Of a stretch of DNA of 64,000 nt, positions 22,460 to 31,080 are shown one piece after another. The stretch comes from Streptomyces beihaiensis. GTDB lineage: Bacteria; Actinomycetota; Actinomycetes; Streptomycetales; Streptomycetaceae. Location of the stretch: the NCBI RefSeq assembly GCF_026274175.1, contig NZ_JAPHNL010000024.1, positions 1 through 64,000 of the forward strand, in the 5' to 3' direction. The position numbers and the translations under genes are program-made. The first letter of the stretch is position 1. Each line of letters begins with the position of its first letter. Below the pieces are notes generated by a model that was not told the origin of the DNA, made no database searches, and saw nothing but the letters and a program-made list of their open reading frames with translations.

Positions 22460-23721
22460 TGGCTGGCCACATCCAAGACCGCTGGTTCAAGACCGAGCCC
22501 GGCCCGGACGGCAAGCCGCGCAAGGTCAAGAGCGACCGCCACGGGCTCGGCCTCCGCTACCGCGCCCGCTACATCGGGCCCGACGGCACCGAGAAGTCCA
22601 AGAGCTTCCCGGACCGCCAGAAGCGACGCGCCGAGGACTGGCTGACCAACATCGCGTCGGACATGTCGCGCGGCTCCTACATCGACCCTCGCGCCGCGCG
22701 GATCACCTTCAAGAGGTACGCCGAGAAGTGGCTCAAGGCTCACACCTCGGACGTCTCCAGTCAGATCGTCACCGAGCAGCGGCTACGCCTGCACGCGTTC
22801 CCGGTCATCGGCGCGCGACCGCTGGACTCGTTCCGTCCCGAGCACATCCGACAACTCACGAGTGCCCTGGAGGCCAACCCTGCCGTGAGTGGGGCGTACG
22901 CGCGCAACATCTACGGCGACGTACGAGCCGTGCTGAGTGCGGCCGTGGACGACGGCCTCCTCTCCCGCAATCCTTGCTCTGCGAAGTCCGTACGACCGCC
23001 GACCGCTGAGCGGCGGCGCGTCGTCCCCTGGCTGCCCACACAGGTGCAGGCGGTTCGTCAGGCTCTCCCCGAGCGCTATCGGGCCATGGTGGACACGGGC
23101 GCCGGGTGCGGACTGCGTCAGGGAGAGATCGTCGGACTCGCCGAGGATGCGATCGACTTCGAGGGCGGCATCCTGCGCGTGGTCCGTCAGGTGAAGCTCA
23201 TCCGGGGCAAAGCCGTGTTCGCCCCGCCGAAGTGCGGCAAGGAGCGGGATGTCCCGCTGCCGTCGTACGTCGCTGAGGCGCTGCGTATCCACATGGATGC
23301 CTTCAAGCCAGTTGAGATCACGTTGCCGTGGCGGAAGCCGGACGGCCCCAAGGTGACGGCCCGTCTTCTGTTCACGAATGCCGCGAACGGGATCGTGTGG
23401 CGCAGCAACTTCAACGTGCAGGACTGGAAGCCCGCCCTCGCGCTCGCTGGCCTCATCCCGGACGCCGGGCCCGACGGCAAGTACGAGTCGGCACGCGAGC
23501 ACGGCATGCACGCGCTCAGGCACTTCTACGCGTCCGTCCTCCTGGACGCCGGGGAGAGCATCAAGGCCGTGAGCCAGTACCTCGGGCATACAGACCCCGC
23601 ACTGACGCTCCGGGTGTACGCGCACCTGATGCCGTCGAGTCAGGAGCGCACGCGCAACGCCGTCGACCGGGTGTTCCTGCCGCCGCCTCACGAGCCTGAC
23701 GGCCCAGGGACGGCCCAGTAG
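22459..23721 (+). CDS. int: Site-specific tyrosine integrase
   Basis: A 420-residue tyrosine recombinase. An N-terminal arm-binding part (RYRARYIGPDG...KSFPDRQKRRAED) is followed by a core-binding SAM-like domain (residues about 75-180). The catalytic domain has Arg220 in GCGLRQGEI, H351 and R354 in HALRH, H377 in LGHTDP and the nucleophile Tyr387 in RVYAHL. All residues needed are present. The 3' end contains the GACGGCCCAG pair also found at the left end, and the gene ends 68 bases from the right attachment site. The enzyme joins the 38-bp element site to the start of rlmN. Confidence 0.95.
   Translation: MAGHIQDRWFKTEPGPDGKPRKVKSDRHGLGLRYRARYIGPDGTEKSKSFPDRQKRRAEDWLTNIASDMSRGSYIDPRAARITFKRYAEKWLKAHTSDVSSQIVTEQRLRLHAFPVIGARPLDSFRPEHIRQLTSALEANPAVSGAYARNIYGDVRAVLSAAVDDGLLSRNPCSAKSVRPPTAERRRVVPWLPTQVQAVRQALPERYRAMVDTGAGCGLRQGEIVGLAEDAIDFEGGILRVVRQVKLIRGKAVFAPPKCGKERDVPLPSYVAEALRIHMDAFKPVEITLPWRKPDGPKVTARLLFTNAANGIVWRSNFNVQDWKPALALAGLIPDAGPDGKYESAREHGMHALRHFYASVLLDAGESIKAVSQYLGHTDPALTLRVYAHLMPSSQERTRNAVDRVFLPPPHEPDGPGTAQ
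23699..23719. repeat. Putative integrase arm-type repeats, right end
   Basis: Two GACGGCCCAG copies 11 bases apart overlap the last codons of int, about 70 bp from the right att core. They match the pair at 10081-10104. Confidence 0.5.
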
Positions 23722-23728
23722 CTCGAAA

Positions 23729-23774
23729 CGGGCCCCTGATCCGCGCTTAACGCGCAGGTCGGGGGCCCTTTTGC
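23729..23774 (+). terminator. Terminator of the element's transfer/integration operon
   Basis: GGGCCCC at 23731 pairs with GGGGGCCC at 23760-23768 around a second small stem (CGCG/CGCG), followed by TTTT. It sits eight bases after the int stop and just before the att site, insulating the flanking chromosome. Confidence 0.75.
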
Positions 23775-23789
23775 TGCCCGGCTGCTGCC

Positions 23790-23827
23790 AGTTCTCCGGG
23801 CTTAGGCATGGCTGTACCAGTGTCGCA
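23790..23827. repeat. Attachment site, int side (att repeat copy 2)
   Basis: Second copy of the 38-bp repeat. On the minus strand it still contains the original ATG of rlmN (at 23809). Reading from there gives MPKPGEL and about ten further element-encoded codons before a stop, so translation from it yields only a short peptide. Confidence 0.9.
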
Positions 23828-23893
23828 CGCGTCCGGGCCCCTCCCGGTCGGCCGCGGTGGGTGGTGACCGGGCTCAGCGGGTCCCCGGCGCTC

Positions 23894-24340
23894 TCAGCCC
23901 TGTTCCAGGTGCTCCTTGAGGCGCCGCTCGCTGTCCGGCAGCTCCTTGCGGGCCTGCGGGCGCACGACGAGCGGGACCAGGGCCTTGCCGACGCCGTGGC
24001 CCTCGAAGTCGAGTTCCAGGGTCACGCGGGAACGCCGTCCGTCGTCGAGCGGGGCGACCTCGCCGTGGACGTGTCCCCGTACGGGGCCGTCGATGCCGCG
24101 CAGGCTGAAGGCGCGGGGCGGTTCGAACTCGGTGACCTCCATCGTCATGGGGATGTCGCGCTGACCCACGTGCCGGGTGACCCTGATGCGGGAGCCGACG
24201 CCGTAAGGGCCTTCTTCGCCGACTCGTTGCGAGGAGAGGGCGCTCTTCTGCCACTCGGGCAGGCGGGACGGATCGGTCATGTACGTGAAGACATCCTCCG
24301 GGGTCCGGTCGACCACGATGTCTTCTCGGATGGCGGACAT
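23894..24340 (-). CDS. SRPBCC-fold (START/polyketide cyclase-like) protein
   Basis: A 148-residue protein with the helix-grip pattern: IREDIVVDRTPEDVFTYMTD at the start, the central strands GSRIRVTRHVGQRDIPMTMEVTEFEPPRAF, and a long C-terminal helix (PLVVRPQARKELPDSERRLKEHLEQ). Members bind small hydrophobic ligands or catalyse cyclisation. No substrate can be proposed. Before element insertion it was the gene next to rlmN, about 70 bp from the att site. Confidence 0.75.
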   Translation of the reverse strand: MSAIREDIVVDRTPEDVFTYMTDPSRLPEWQKSALSSQRVGEEGPYGVGSRIRVTRHVGQRDIPMTMEVTEFEPPRAFSLRGIDGPVRGHVHGEVAPLDDGRRSRVTLELDFEGHGVGKALVPLVVRPQARKELPDSERRLKEHLEQG

Positions 24341-24456
24341 GCTGCCCTCCTTCCAGAAACCCTCACCTCACGCCGATGGCGGCCTCGGGGGGTTCGGGGG
24401 CTTACTTCCATATCCTCCCACCGTCGTCGTCCTGCCCACCACCCCGGCCAGGACGC

Positions 24457-24495
24457 GCGTGTGCCCCCGCCCGTCCCATGGGCGAGGGCACACGC
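24457..24495 (-). terminator. Hairpin after cdsA
   Basis: GCGTGTGCCC at 24457 pairs with GGGCACACGC at 24486, interrupted by one mismatch and extended by CGCCC/GGGCG. It lies 19 bases after the cdsA stop. No T run, as is usual in Streptomyces. Confidence 0.7.
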
Positions 24496-24513
24496 GGAGG
24501 AACCGTGGAGCGG

Positions 24514-25710
24514 TCAGCCGCCTCCCACGAACAGCACCATCAGCAGCCATACGACCGGCGCCGTCGGCAGCAGCGAGTCGAGCCGGTCCATGATCCCGCC
24601 GTGGCCGGGCAGCAGGGTGCCCATGTCCTTGATCCCGAGGTCCCGCTTGATCATGGACTCGCCCAGGTCGCCGAGGGTCGCGCTGGCGGCGACACAGGCA
24701 CCGAGGACGAGGCCCTGCCACCACTGACCGTCGTCGATCAGGAACTGCATGCACAGCACGCCCGCCACCATCGCGAACGTGACCGCGCCGACGAGGCCCT
24801 CGCGCGTCTTGCCCGGGCTGATCCGCGGCGCGAGTTTGTGCTTGCCGAACCGCCAGCCGACGGCGTACGCCCCGGTGTCGCTGACCACGGTGAGGATGAG
24901 GAACGTGAGCACGCGCCACGCCCCGTCCTCCGCGGTGAGCAGCAACGCCACGAACGTGGCGAGGAACGGCACGTAGAACGCGGCGAAGACGCCCGCCGTG
25001 ACGTCCCTGAGGTATCCCTCGGGCGGCTCGGTCATCCGCCAGACCAGCACCGCGAGCGCGGTCAGCGCCATCGCCACCCAGGCGCCCTCGGTGCCGCGTA
25101 CGTACCCGGCGACGACCATCGCGGCGCCGCCCACGGCGAGCGGAACGAGCGGCGCCTTGATGCCCTTGCGCTCGTCGAGCCGCGAGGTCAGCTCCCACAG
25201 GCCGACGACGACGGCGACCGCGATGACGCCGACGAAGACCGCCTTGACGATGAAGAGCGACGCGATGATCACGGCGCCGAGGCCGACACCGACCCCTATG
25301 GCGGCGCCGAGGTCGCGGCCCGCGCTCTTCTTCTGCTTCGGCTGCGACTGCGGCTCCGGCTGCTGCGGCGGCGTGGCGCTGGGCATGGGCTCCTGCGGCG
25401 TCTCGGGAATCTCGTCACGGAACAAGGGGCCGCTCAGCCGAGCGGCCCCCCGGTCACCGTCCTGGTCAGCGGCTCCACCGCCGATGGACGCGTCGGGCAT
25501 GTCGGGCACGATGGGCATGGGCCGAGTCTGTTCGACCGCGTGCCGTTCGTACGCGGGACCCGCCGGGGCGCGTCCCTGGTCGTACGCCGGGTCATACGCC
25601 GGGTCGTACGCCGGGCGCTCGGGGCTCCGACCTGGCAGGGGCCCCTGGCCGCCGTCGGCCGGCCCCCACTGTCCGGGTCCGGCCGGCGCCCCCCAGGAAG
25701 AGTCGTTCAC
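24514..25710 (-). CDS. cdsA: Phosphatidate cytidylyltransferase
   Basis: A 398-residue integral membrane enzyme that makes CDP-diacylglycerol from phosphatidic acid and CTP, the branch point for membrane phospholipids. About 110 N-terminal residues are hydrophilic and Pro/Gly-rich with a PAYDPAYDPAYDQ repeat. Then come about eight hydrophobic helices and the family signature SDTGAYAVGWRFGKHKLAPR followed by ISPGKTREG. GTG start with GAGGAATCC before it. Last gene of the rpsB-tsf-pyrH-frr-cdsA series, 32 bases after frr. Confidence 0.93.
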   Translation of the reverse strand: MNDSSWGAPAGPGQWGPADGGQGPLPGRSPERPAYDPAYDPAYDQGRAPAGPAYERHAVEQTRPMPIVPDMPDASIGGGAADQDGDRGAARLSGPLFRDEIPETPQEPMPSATPPQQPEPQSQPKQKKSAGRDLGAAIGVGVGLGAVIIASLFIVKAVFVGVIAVAVVVGLWELTSRLDERKGIKAPLVPLAVGGAAMVVAGYVRGTEGAWVAMALTALAVLVWRMTEPPEGYLRDVTAGVFAAFYVPFLATFVALLLTAEDGAWRVLTFLILTVVSDTGAYAVGWRFGKHKLAPRISPGKTREGLVGAVTFAMVAGVLCMQFLIDDGQWWQGLVLGACVAASATLGDLGESMIKRDLGIKDMGTLLPGHGGIMDRLDSLLPTAPVVWLLMVLFVGGG

Positions 25711-25742
25711 GGATTCCTCGAACCTCGATGTCCTGAACCGGC

Positions 25743-26300
25743 TCAGACTTCGAGCAGCTCGGCTTCCTTGTGCTTGAGCAGCTCGTCCACCTGCGCCACG
25801 TACTTGGCGGTGGTGTCGTCGAGTTCCTTCTCGGCGCGGCGGCCCTCGTCCTCGCCGACCTCGCCGTCCTTGATCGCCTTGTCGATGGTGTCCTTGGCCT
25901 TGCGGCGGACCGAGCGGATGGACACCTTGGCGTCCTCGCCCTTGGTCTTGGCGACCTTGATGTAGTCGCGGCGGCGCTCCTCGGTCAGCTCCGGGAAGAC
26001 CACTCGGATGATGCTGCCGTCGTTGCTCGGGTTGACGCCGAGGTCGGAGTCACGGATCGCCTGCTCGATGTTGCGCAGTGCGCTCTTGTCGAACGGAGTC
26101 ACCACGGCCATCCGCGGCTCGGGCACCGAGAACGAGGCCAGCTGGTTGATCGGCGTCAGCGCGCCGTAGTAGTCGGCCACGATCTTGTTGAACATCGCCG
26201 GGTGCGCACGACCGGTGCGGATCGCGGCGAAGTCCTCCTTGGCGACCACGACGGCCTTCTCCATTTTCTCCTCGGCCTCGAGGAGGGTCTCTTCGATCAC
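25743..26300 (-). CDS. frr: Ribosome recycling factor
   Basis: A 185-residue protein from the GTG at 26300 (start [17 protein letters not shown]), the length typical of the family. It contains the conserved [20 protein letters not shown], the tip loop and the long three-helix bundle ending in [12 protein letters not shown]. It splits post-termination ribosomes together with EF-G. An open frame to 26378 exists, but the homology starts at 26300 and AGGAG is seven bases upstream. Confidence 0.95.
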   Translation of the reverse strand: MIEETLLEAEEKMEKAVVVAKEDFAAIRTGRAHPAMFNKIVADYYGALTPINQLASFSVPEPRMAVVTPFDKSALRNIEQAIRDSDLGVNPSNDGSIIRVVFPELTEERRRDYIKVAKTKGEDAKVSIRSVRRKAKDTIDKAIKDGEVGEDEGRRAEKELDDTTAKYVAQVDELLKHKEAELLEV

Positions 26301-26409
26301 CACTTGCTCCTGCGTGTCTTGAGTGAGGCCCGGCCGGGCACGGGGCGCGGTCGGCCAAGTCGCGTGTCTTTCCTGCACGGTGTCCGACCGTCAGGACATT
26401 GTCCATCCC

Positions 26410-26447
26410 CCGATGAGCCGTCCCCCGGAGGGCGGAGGGCTCATCGG
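26410..26447 (-). terminator. Hairpin between pyrH and frr
   Basis: CCGATGAGCC at 26410 and GGCTCATCGG at 26438 form a perfect 10-bp stem, with a GC-rich loop. It follows the pyrH stop by 12 bases and may attenuate rather than stop transcription into frr. Confidence 0.65.
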
Positions 26448-26458
26448 AGGCGGAGGGG

Positions 26459-27229
26459 TCAGGCGCGGGTGCCCTGGTCGCCCACGAGCGTCCCGATCTT
26501 CTCACCCTTGACGGCGCGCGCGATATTGCCCGCGGCGAGCATCTCGAAGACGAGGATCGGGAGCTTGTTGTCCCGGCACAGGGTGATCGCGGTCGCGTCG
26601 GCGACCTTGAGGTCGCGGGTGATGACCTCGCTGTAGCTGAGGGCGTCGAACTTGACGGCCTCGGGGTTGGCCTTGGGGTCCGAGTCGTAGACGCCGTCGA
26701 CACCGTTCTTACCCATGAGCAGCGCCTGGGCGTGGATCTCCAGGGCGCGCTGCGCGGCGGTGGTGTCGGTGGAGAAGTACGGCATGCCCATACCGGCGCC
26801 GAAGATGACGACGCGGCCCTTCTCCAGGTGGCGTACGGCACGCAGCGGAATGTACGGCTCGGCGACCTGGCCCATGGTGATGGCGGTCTGGACGCGGCTG
26901 TCGATGCCCTCCTTCTCCAGGAAGTCCTGGAGAGCCAGGCAGTTCATGACGGTGCCGAGCATGCCCATGTAGTCGGAGCGGGCCCGGTCCATGCCGCGCT
27001 GCTGGAGCTCGGCGCCGCGGAAGAAGTTGCCGCCGCCGATGACGACGGCGATCTGCGCCCCGCCGCGCACCACGGCCGCGATCTCACGCGCGATGGCGTG
27101 CACCACGTCGGGGTCGACTCCCAGACCCCCGCCGCCGGCGAACGCCTCGCCGGAAAGCTTCAGCAAAAAGCGCCCCGCGCCTTTGCCGTCGTCGCTCTTG
27201 TCGCCTTTGTCGGCCTGGGTGGTGGTCAT
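26459..27229 (-). CDS. pyrH: UMP kinase
   Basis: A 256-residue hexameric kinase making UDP from UMP. Visible are [17 protein letters not shown] (phosphate binding), [39 protein letters not shown] and the ATP-site [15 protein letters not shown]. The start [14 protein letters not shown] (27229) has GAGGCGAG upstream. The acidic-basic N-terminal extension of about 15 residues is common in actinobacteria. The gene lies between tsf and frr as in most bacteria. Confidence 0.95.
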   Translation of the reverse strand: MTTTQADKGDKSDDGKGAGRFLLKLSGEAFAGGGGLGVDPDVVHAIAREIAAVVRGGAQIAVVIGGGNFFRGAELQQRGMDRARSDYMGMLGTVMNCLALQDFLEKEGIDSRVQTAITMGQVAEPYIPLRAVRHLEKGRVVIFGAGMGMPYFSTDTTAAQRALEIHAQALLMGKNGVDGVYDSDPKANPEAVKFDALSYSEVITRDLKVADATAITLCRDNKLPILVFEMLAAGNIARAVKGEKIGTLVGDQGTRA

Positions 27230-27268
27230 GGAAATCTCGCCTCTTTTGCTCGGCACACATACGAAGAA

Positions 27269-27314
27269 GGCCATTGCCGGTGGGGTGGTTCTCATCCCAT
27301 GCTCGGCAACGGCC
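27269..27314 (-). terminator. Hairpin between tsf and pyrH
   Basis: GGCCATTGCCGG at 27269 pairs with CGGCAACGGCC at 27304, one mismatch. Located about 85 bases after tsf; followed on the minus strand by TTCTTCG. Confidence 0.65.
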
Positions 27315-27400
27315 TCCTCGTCACATCTGCGGTCGTCCGGCGGGTTCCCGGACGACTGCTGTCGACCCTAGCGGGGTCTCGCGTCTGGCGCGGTACTGCC

Positions 27401-28237
27401 TCAGATGCCGACCTTGATGCGCGAGAAGCGCTTCAGGGTGACACCGGCCTCCTGGAGGACCTTCTCGACGGTCTTCTTGTTGTCGAGAGCGTACGGCTGG
27501 CCGAGCAGCGTGGCGTCCTTGAAGAAGCCGTTGACGCGCCCCTCGACGATCTTCGGCAGGGCGGCCTCGGGCTTGCCCTCGGCGCGGGTGGTCTCCTCGG
27601 CGATGCGGCGCTCGGACTCGACGACCTCGGCCGGCACGTCCTCCTTGGAGAGGTACTTCGGCGCGAAGGCGGCGATGTGCTGCGCGACGCCCTTGGCGAC
27701 CTCGGCGTTCTCCTTGTCGAGCTCGACGAGGACACCGATCTGCGGCGGCAGGTCGGGCATCGTGCGGTGCATGTACGCGGTGACGTAGCCGCCGGAGAAC
27801 TGCGCGAAGCGGTCCAGGACGATCTTCTCGCCGAGGTTGGCGTTGGCCTCGTCGACGAAGGCCTGAACGGTCTTGCCGGCCTCGATCTCGGAGGCGAGCA
27901 GCGACTCGATGTCGGCCGGGTTCGTCTTGGCGACGTGCGCGGCCAGCTGGCCCGCGACGGCCTGGAACTTCTCGCCCTTGGCGACGAAGTCCGTCTCGCA
28001 CTTCAGCTCGACGATGACACCGGAGGTGTTGTCGTCGGCGATGAGGGAGACGACGGCGCCGTTCTCGGCGGAGCGGCCCTCGCGCTTGGCGACGCCCTTC
28101 TGGCCCTTGATGCGCAGCGCCTCGACGGCCTTGTCGACGTTGCCGTCGGCCTCGTCGAGCGCCTTCTTGCAGTCCATCATGCCGGCGCCCGTGAGCTCAC
28201 GGAGCTTCTTGACGTCAGCGGCGGTGTAGTTCGCCAT
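27401..28237 (-). CDS. tsf: Elongation factor Ts
   Basis: A 278-residue nucleotide-exchange factor for EF-Tu. The N-terminal UBA-like part (MANYTAADVKKLRELTGAGM followed by MDCKKALDEADG) is diagnostic, and the core has ELKCETDFVAK and VAAHVAKT-type blocks. Full length. It follows rpsB by 175 bases, the usual order, with a strong hairpin between. Confidence 0.96.
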   Translation of the reverse strand: MANYTAADVKKLRELTGAGMMDCKKALDEADGNVDKAVEALRIKGQKGVAKREGRSAENGAVVSLIADDNTSGVIVELKCETDFVAKGEKFQAVAGQLAAHVAKTNPADIESLLASEIEAGKTVQAFVDEANANLGEKIVLDRFAQFSGGYVTAYMHRTMPDLPPQIGVLVELDKENAEVAKGVAQHIAAFAPKYLSKEDVPAEVVESERRIAEETTRAEGKPEAALPKIVEGRVNGFFKDATLLGQPYALDNKKTVEKVLQEAGVTLKRFSRIKVGI

Positions 28238-28320
28238 GATCCTGGTTCTCTCTACGAAGTCTTCAGCGTCTTCAGCGAAGTCCGGGGAGTTCTGGGAAGT
28301 GCGGGGTCGGTCGTGGGTGA

Positions 28321-28349
28321 ACGGCGGGGGCCGCAGTGGCCCCCGCCGT
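28321..28349 (-). terminator. Perfect hairpin between rpsB and tsf
   Basis: ACGGCGGGGGCC and GGCCCCCGCCGT form a perfect 12-bp stem with loop GCAGT. Such stems between S2 and EF-Ts genes often act as partial terminators that set their expression ratio. Confidence 0.8.
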
Positions 28350-28412
28350 CCTCACGCTTCACCAGGATTCACCCGGGATGCCGGAGCCCGGCCGGGTGGG
28401 CCGGGTCCGGTG

Positions 28413-29315
28413 TCAGGCCTGCTCGGCGTCGGCGGCCGGAGCCTCGGTGGCCGGGGCCTCCGCGGCCGGAGCCTCGGCGGGCTTCTCGTCGGCCTGCTCG
28501 GCCTTGGCCTCGTCGGCCTTCGCGTCGTCGGCCTTCTTCTCGCCCTCGAGCAGGTCGCGCTCCCACTCGGCCAGCGGCTCGCCCTGGGCCTTCTCGCCCG
28601 GCTTCTGGTCGCCCGCGGCGACACCGGAGCGGGCGATGAGGCCCTCGGCGACGGCGTCGGCGATCACGCGGGTGAGCAGGGTGACGGAGCGGATCGCGTC
28701 GTCGTTGCCCGGGATCTTGTAGTCGACCTCGTCGGGGTCGCAGTTCGTGTCGAGGATCGCGACGACCGGGATATTGAGCTTCCGGGCCTCGCCGACAGCG
28801 ATGTGCTCCTTCTTGGTGTCCACGATCCAGACGGCGCTGGGAACCTTGGACATCTCGCGGATACCGCCGAGGGTCTTCTCCAGCTTGGCCTTCTCGCGCG
28901 AGAGCACGAGAAGCTCCTTCTTGGTGAGACCCGAGGAGGCGACGTCCTCGAAGTCGATCTGCTCGAGCTCCTTGAGGCGCTGCAGACGCTTGTAGACGGT
29001 CGAGAAGTTGGTGAGCATGCCGCCCAGCCAGCGCTGGTTGACGTAGGGCATGCCGACGCGGGTGGCCTGCTCGGCGATGGCCTCCTGCGCCTGCTTCTTC
29101 GTGCCGACGAACATGACCGTGCCGCCGTGGGCGACGGTCTCCTTGACGAACTCGTAGGCGCGGTCGATGTACGACAGCGACTGGAGCAGGTCGATGATGT
29201 AGATGCCGTTGCGCTCGGTGAAGATGAAGCGCTTCATCTTCGGGTTCCAACGGCGGGTCTGGTGACCGAAGTGGACGCCGCTCTCCAGCAGCTCCCGCAT
29301 CGTGACGACGGCCAT
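28413..29315 (-). CDS. rpsB: 30S ribosomal protein S2
   Basis: A 300-residue S2 protein. [20 protein letters not shown] and [20 protein letters not shown] mark the start, with [15 protein letters not shown] and [17 protein letters not shown] further on. The C-terminal ~60 residues are an Ala/Glu/Lys-rich tail ([19 protein letters not shown]) beyond the usual length, a feature of Streptomyces S2. S2 is needed for bridging S1-type proteins and mRNA at the 30S platform. First gene of the series. Confidence 0.97.
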   Translation of the reverse strand: MAVVTMRELLESGVHFGHQTRRWNPKMKRFIFTERNGIYIIDLLQSLSYIDRAYEFVKETVAHGGTVMFVGTKKQAQEAIAEQATRVGMPYVNQRWLGGMLTNFSTVYKRLQRLKELEQIDFEDVASSGLTKKELLVLSREKAKLEKTLGGIREMSKVPSAVWIVDTKKEHIAVGEARKLNIPVVAILDTNCDPDEVDYKIPGNDDAIRSVTLLTRVIADAVAEGLIARSGVAAGDQKPGEKAQGEPLAEWERDLLEGEKKADDAKADEAKAEQADEKPAEAPAAEAPATEAPAADAEQA

Positions 29316-29661
29316 GGCCGTACTCCTCGTGTGTTCTCGGTTGTGTCCTGACGCCCCGATGCGTGTGCCTGCCGCGTACGCTCACGCTCGTCGCGCTCGT
29401 GCTCGAACCTGAGCCCGTGCTCGCTGAGCTGGTCGTACGGGGACCGATAGGCCACATGACACAGAGCCCGCGCATCCCGTCGCTGACGGTCGCCGGGCCC
29501 GGTGTCGGGGCGTGCGAAGTCGATCCGGTGGCCCGGATCGCCACATGAAGTGTACGGGACCCGGGAGGTGCCGGGTGACGCCGATGTCCACAACCGCTCG
29601 GTAGTCCACATTTCCCGGCCATGATCCCCGCGGCCCGAGCGGGCGGTGGATCGTGTGAGCC
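29316..29661. promoter_or_regulatory. Divergent intergenic region rpsB / M23 peptidase gene
   Basis: 346 bp without a gene, expected to hold the rpsB promoter and leader (minus strand) and the peptidase promoter (plus strand). I see no unambiguous -35/-10 pair or known ligand-binding leader. A GCTCG-rich stretch at 29383-29430 is the only local peculiarity. Confidence 0.4.
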
Positions 29662-31080
29662 ATGCGAAAACTACTCAGCGTGATGACACTGCTGGCGCTG
29701 GCCTCGGTGGGTCCGGTGACCGATTCCTCGGCGGTTCGCGCGTCGGGGGCGTACTGGCCTGCGGTGCGTGCGTCGGCGGTGTACTCGCCGGTGGTGCGTG
29801 CGTCGGGGGCGGATACGTCAGGGGCGCGCGCGTCAGGGGCGCATACGTCCGTGGGGGCGCGCACGCCCGTGGGGGCGCGCGCGTCGGCAAGGGCGCAGGC
29901 GCCGGTGATTGATGTGGGGCATGTGGCGGCGGGCAACGGGGGCTCGGGCTGGAGGGCGTATCCGCCGTCGGGGCCGCACACACCGTCGGTCGGCGGCACG
30001 TGGGCGGCCGGACAAGGGGCGCCTCGGGCGAGCGCGGGCGTGGGCGCGGGCTCAAGGGCGTACGTGCCGTCGGGAGCGGGTTCACGGACGCCAGGGGAGG
30101 TGCCGGCGGCGGGGCACGGAACGCCTGCCGCGTACGCGGGGCCGAGGGCGTATCCCGGGGCGTACGGCGGGGCCTACGCGGTTTCCGGCGACTACGCGGT
30201 TTCCGGGGCGGTCTGGCCCGTGGGGGATCCGCCCGAGGTGGTCCGGGGGTGGTCTCCGCCCGCGACGGAGTACGGGCCGGGACACCGGGGCGTCGACCTC
30301 GCGGCACCGATCGGCGCCCCCGTGCGCGCGGTGGCGGCCGGCCGCGTCGCGTTCGCGGGCGAGGTGGCGGGGCGGGGCGTGGTCTCGCTCGAACTCGACG
30401 CCACGGGGCAGCCGCCCTTGCGCACGACCTATGAGCCGGTGACGCCCACGGTCCGCCGCGGCGACTGGGTCACGGCCGGTGCGCTCCTGGGCACCCTGCA
30501 ACTTCCGACGGGCCACTGCCCACCGGTGGCACCGTCCTGCCTCCACTGGGGCCTGCGCAGGGGCACCACGTACCTGAACCCTGTCCTGCTGCTGCCGCCC
30601 CGGCTCCTGCCCGGTCTGCCGCCGAGGCTGCTTCCCCTCTGGTCCGGCCGAGGGGACGCGGGGCTCAGCCTCGAACCCCTCGCAGGGCCATTCCGACGGT
30701 CGCCTCCACGACGGCTGCCGGCTCCTCCGCCGCGCCGAGCTCGATCCGGCGTACCGCCGCGTCCACCATGCCCTGCAACAGCATCGCGGCGAGCCGCGGC
30801 TGCTCGTGGCCCATCGCCTCGAGCGCCTCGACGATCATCGCCACGAGTCCGCCGTGCGCCGCCCGGATCTTCTCCCGGGCGCCGGCGTCCAGCTCACTCG
30901 CGGAGATGGCGACGACCGCCCGGTGCCGCCGGTCCCCCACCAGCGCCAGCTGCTCGCGCACATACGCCTCGACCTTGCCCTCGGGGGTCATGGCCCGCGC
31001 CATCCCTGCCTCGACCTCAGCGGCCCACACCGGGAAGTCGACCGCGCACAACTCCTCGACCACGGCCGCGCGGGACTTGA
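29662..31080 (+). CDS. Secreted M23-family peptidase (LytM-like); 3' end doubtful
   Basis: A signal peptide (MRKLLSVMTLLALASVGPVT) is followed by about 170 residues of low-complexity Ala/Gly/Ser/Tyr sequence with RASGA and GAR repeats. An M23 domain follows at about residues 205-310: YGPGHRGVDLAAPIGAPVRA gives the His/Asp pair, and CLHWGLRRGTTYLNP the C-terminal His. The expected stop after LLPLWSG (about 30655) is missing and the frame runs on to 31080 through the tetR gene antisense, adding 140 Arg/Pro-rich residues of no family character. Either the stop was lost or a frameshift or sequencing slip occurred near 30640-30665. Confidence 0.7.
   Translation: MRKLLSVMTLLALASVGPVTDSSAVRASGAYWPAVRASAVYSPVVRASGADTSGARASGAHTSVGARTPVGARASARAQAPVIDVGHVAAGNGGSGWRAYPPSGPHTPSVGGTWAAGQGAPRASAGVGAGSRAYVPSGAGSRTPGEVPAAGHGTPAAYAGPRAYPGAYGGAYAVSGDYAVSGAVWPVGDPPEVVRGWSPPATEYGPGHRGVDLAAPIGAPVRAVAAGRVAFAGEVAGRGVVSLELDATGQPPLRTTYEPVTPTVRRGDWVTAGALLGTLQLPTGHCPPVAPSCLHWGLRRGTTYLNPVLLLPPRLLPGLPPRLLPLWSGRGDAGLSLEPLAGPFRRSPPRRLPAPPPRRARSGVPPRPPCPATASRRAAAARGPSPRAPRRSSPRVRRAPPGSSPGRRRPAHSRRWRRPPGAAGPPPAPAARAHTPRPCPRGSWPAPSLPRPQRPTPGSRPRTTPRPRPRGT

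Larger units (their letters stand above)
9963..23827. mobile_element. Actinomycete integrative and conjugative element (pSAM2-like AICE), about 13.8 kb
   Basis: The element is bounded by the 38-bp att repeats. It carries the diagnostic AICE core on the plus strand: tyrosine integrase and excisionase next to the right attachment site, RepSA-type initiator, FtsK/SpoIIIE-like Tra, and Spd-like spread proteins. The left 6 kb is accessory: restriction endonuclease, two membrane proteins, HD and Nudix proteins and an XRE regulator. AICEs excise, replicate as rolling-circle plasmids and move double-stranded DNA between mycelia through Tra. Here the target is the 5' end of rlmN, not a tRNA. All core genes look intact, so the element may be functional. 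Confidence 0.9.

Noticed and set aside
25770-28639. Long plus-strand frames opposite frr, pyrH, tsf and rpsB
   Set aside because: Antisense to highly conserved translation genes; they arise from third-position GC bias.
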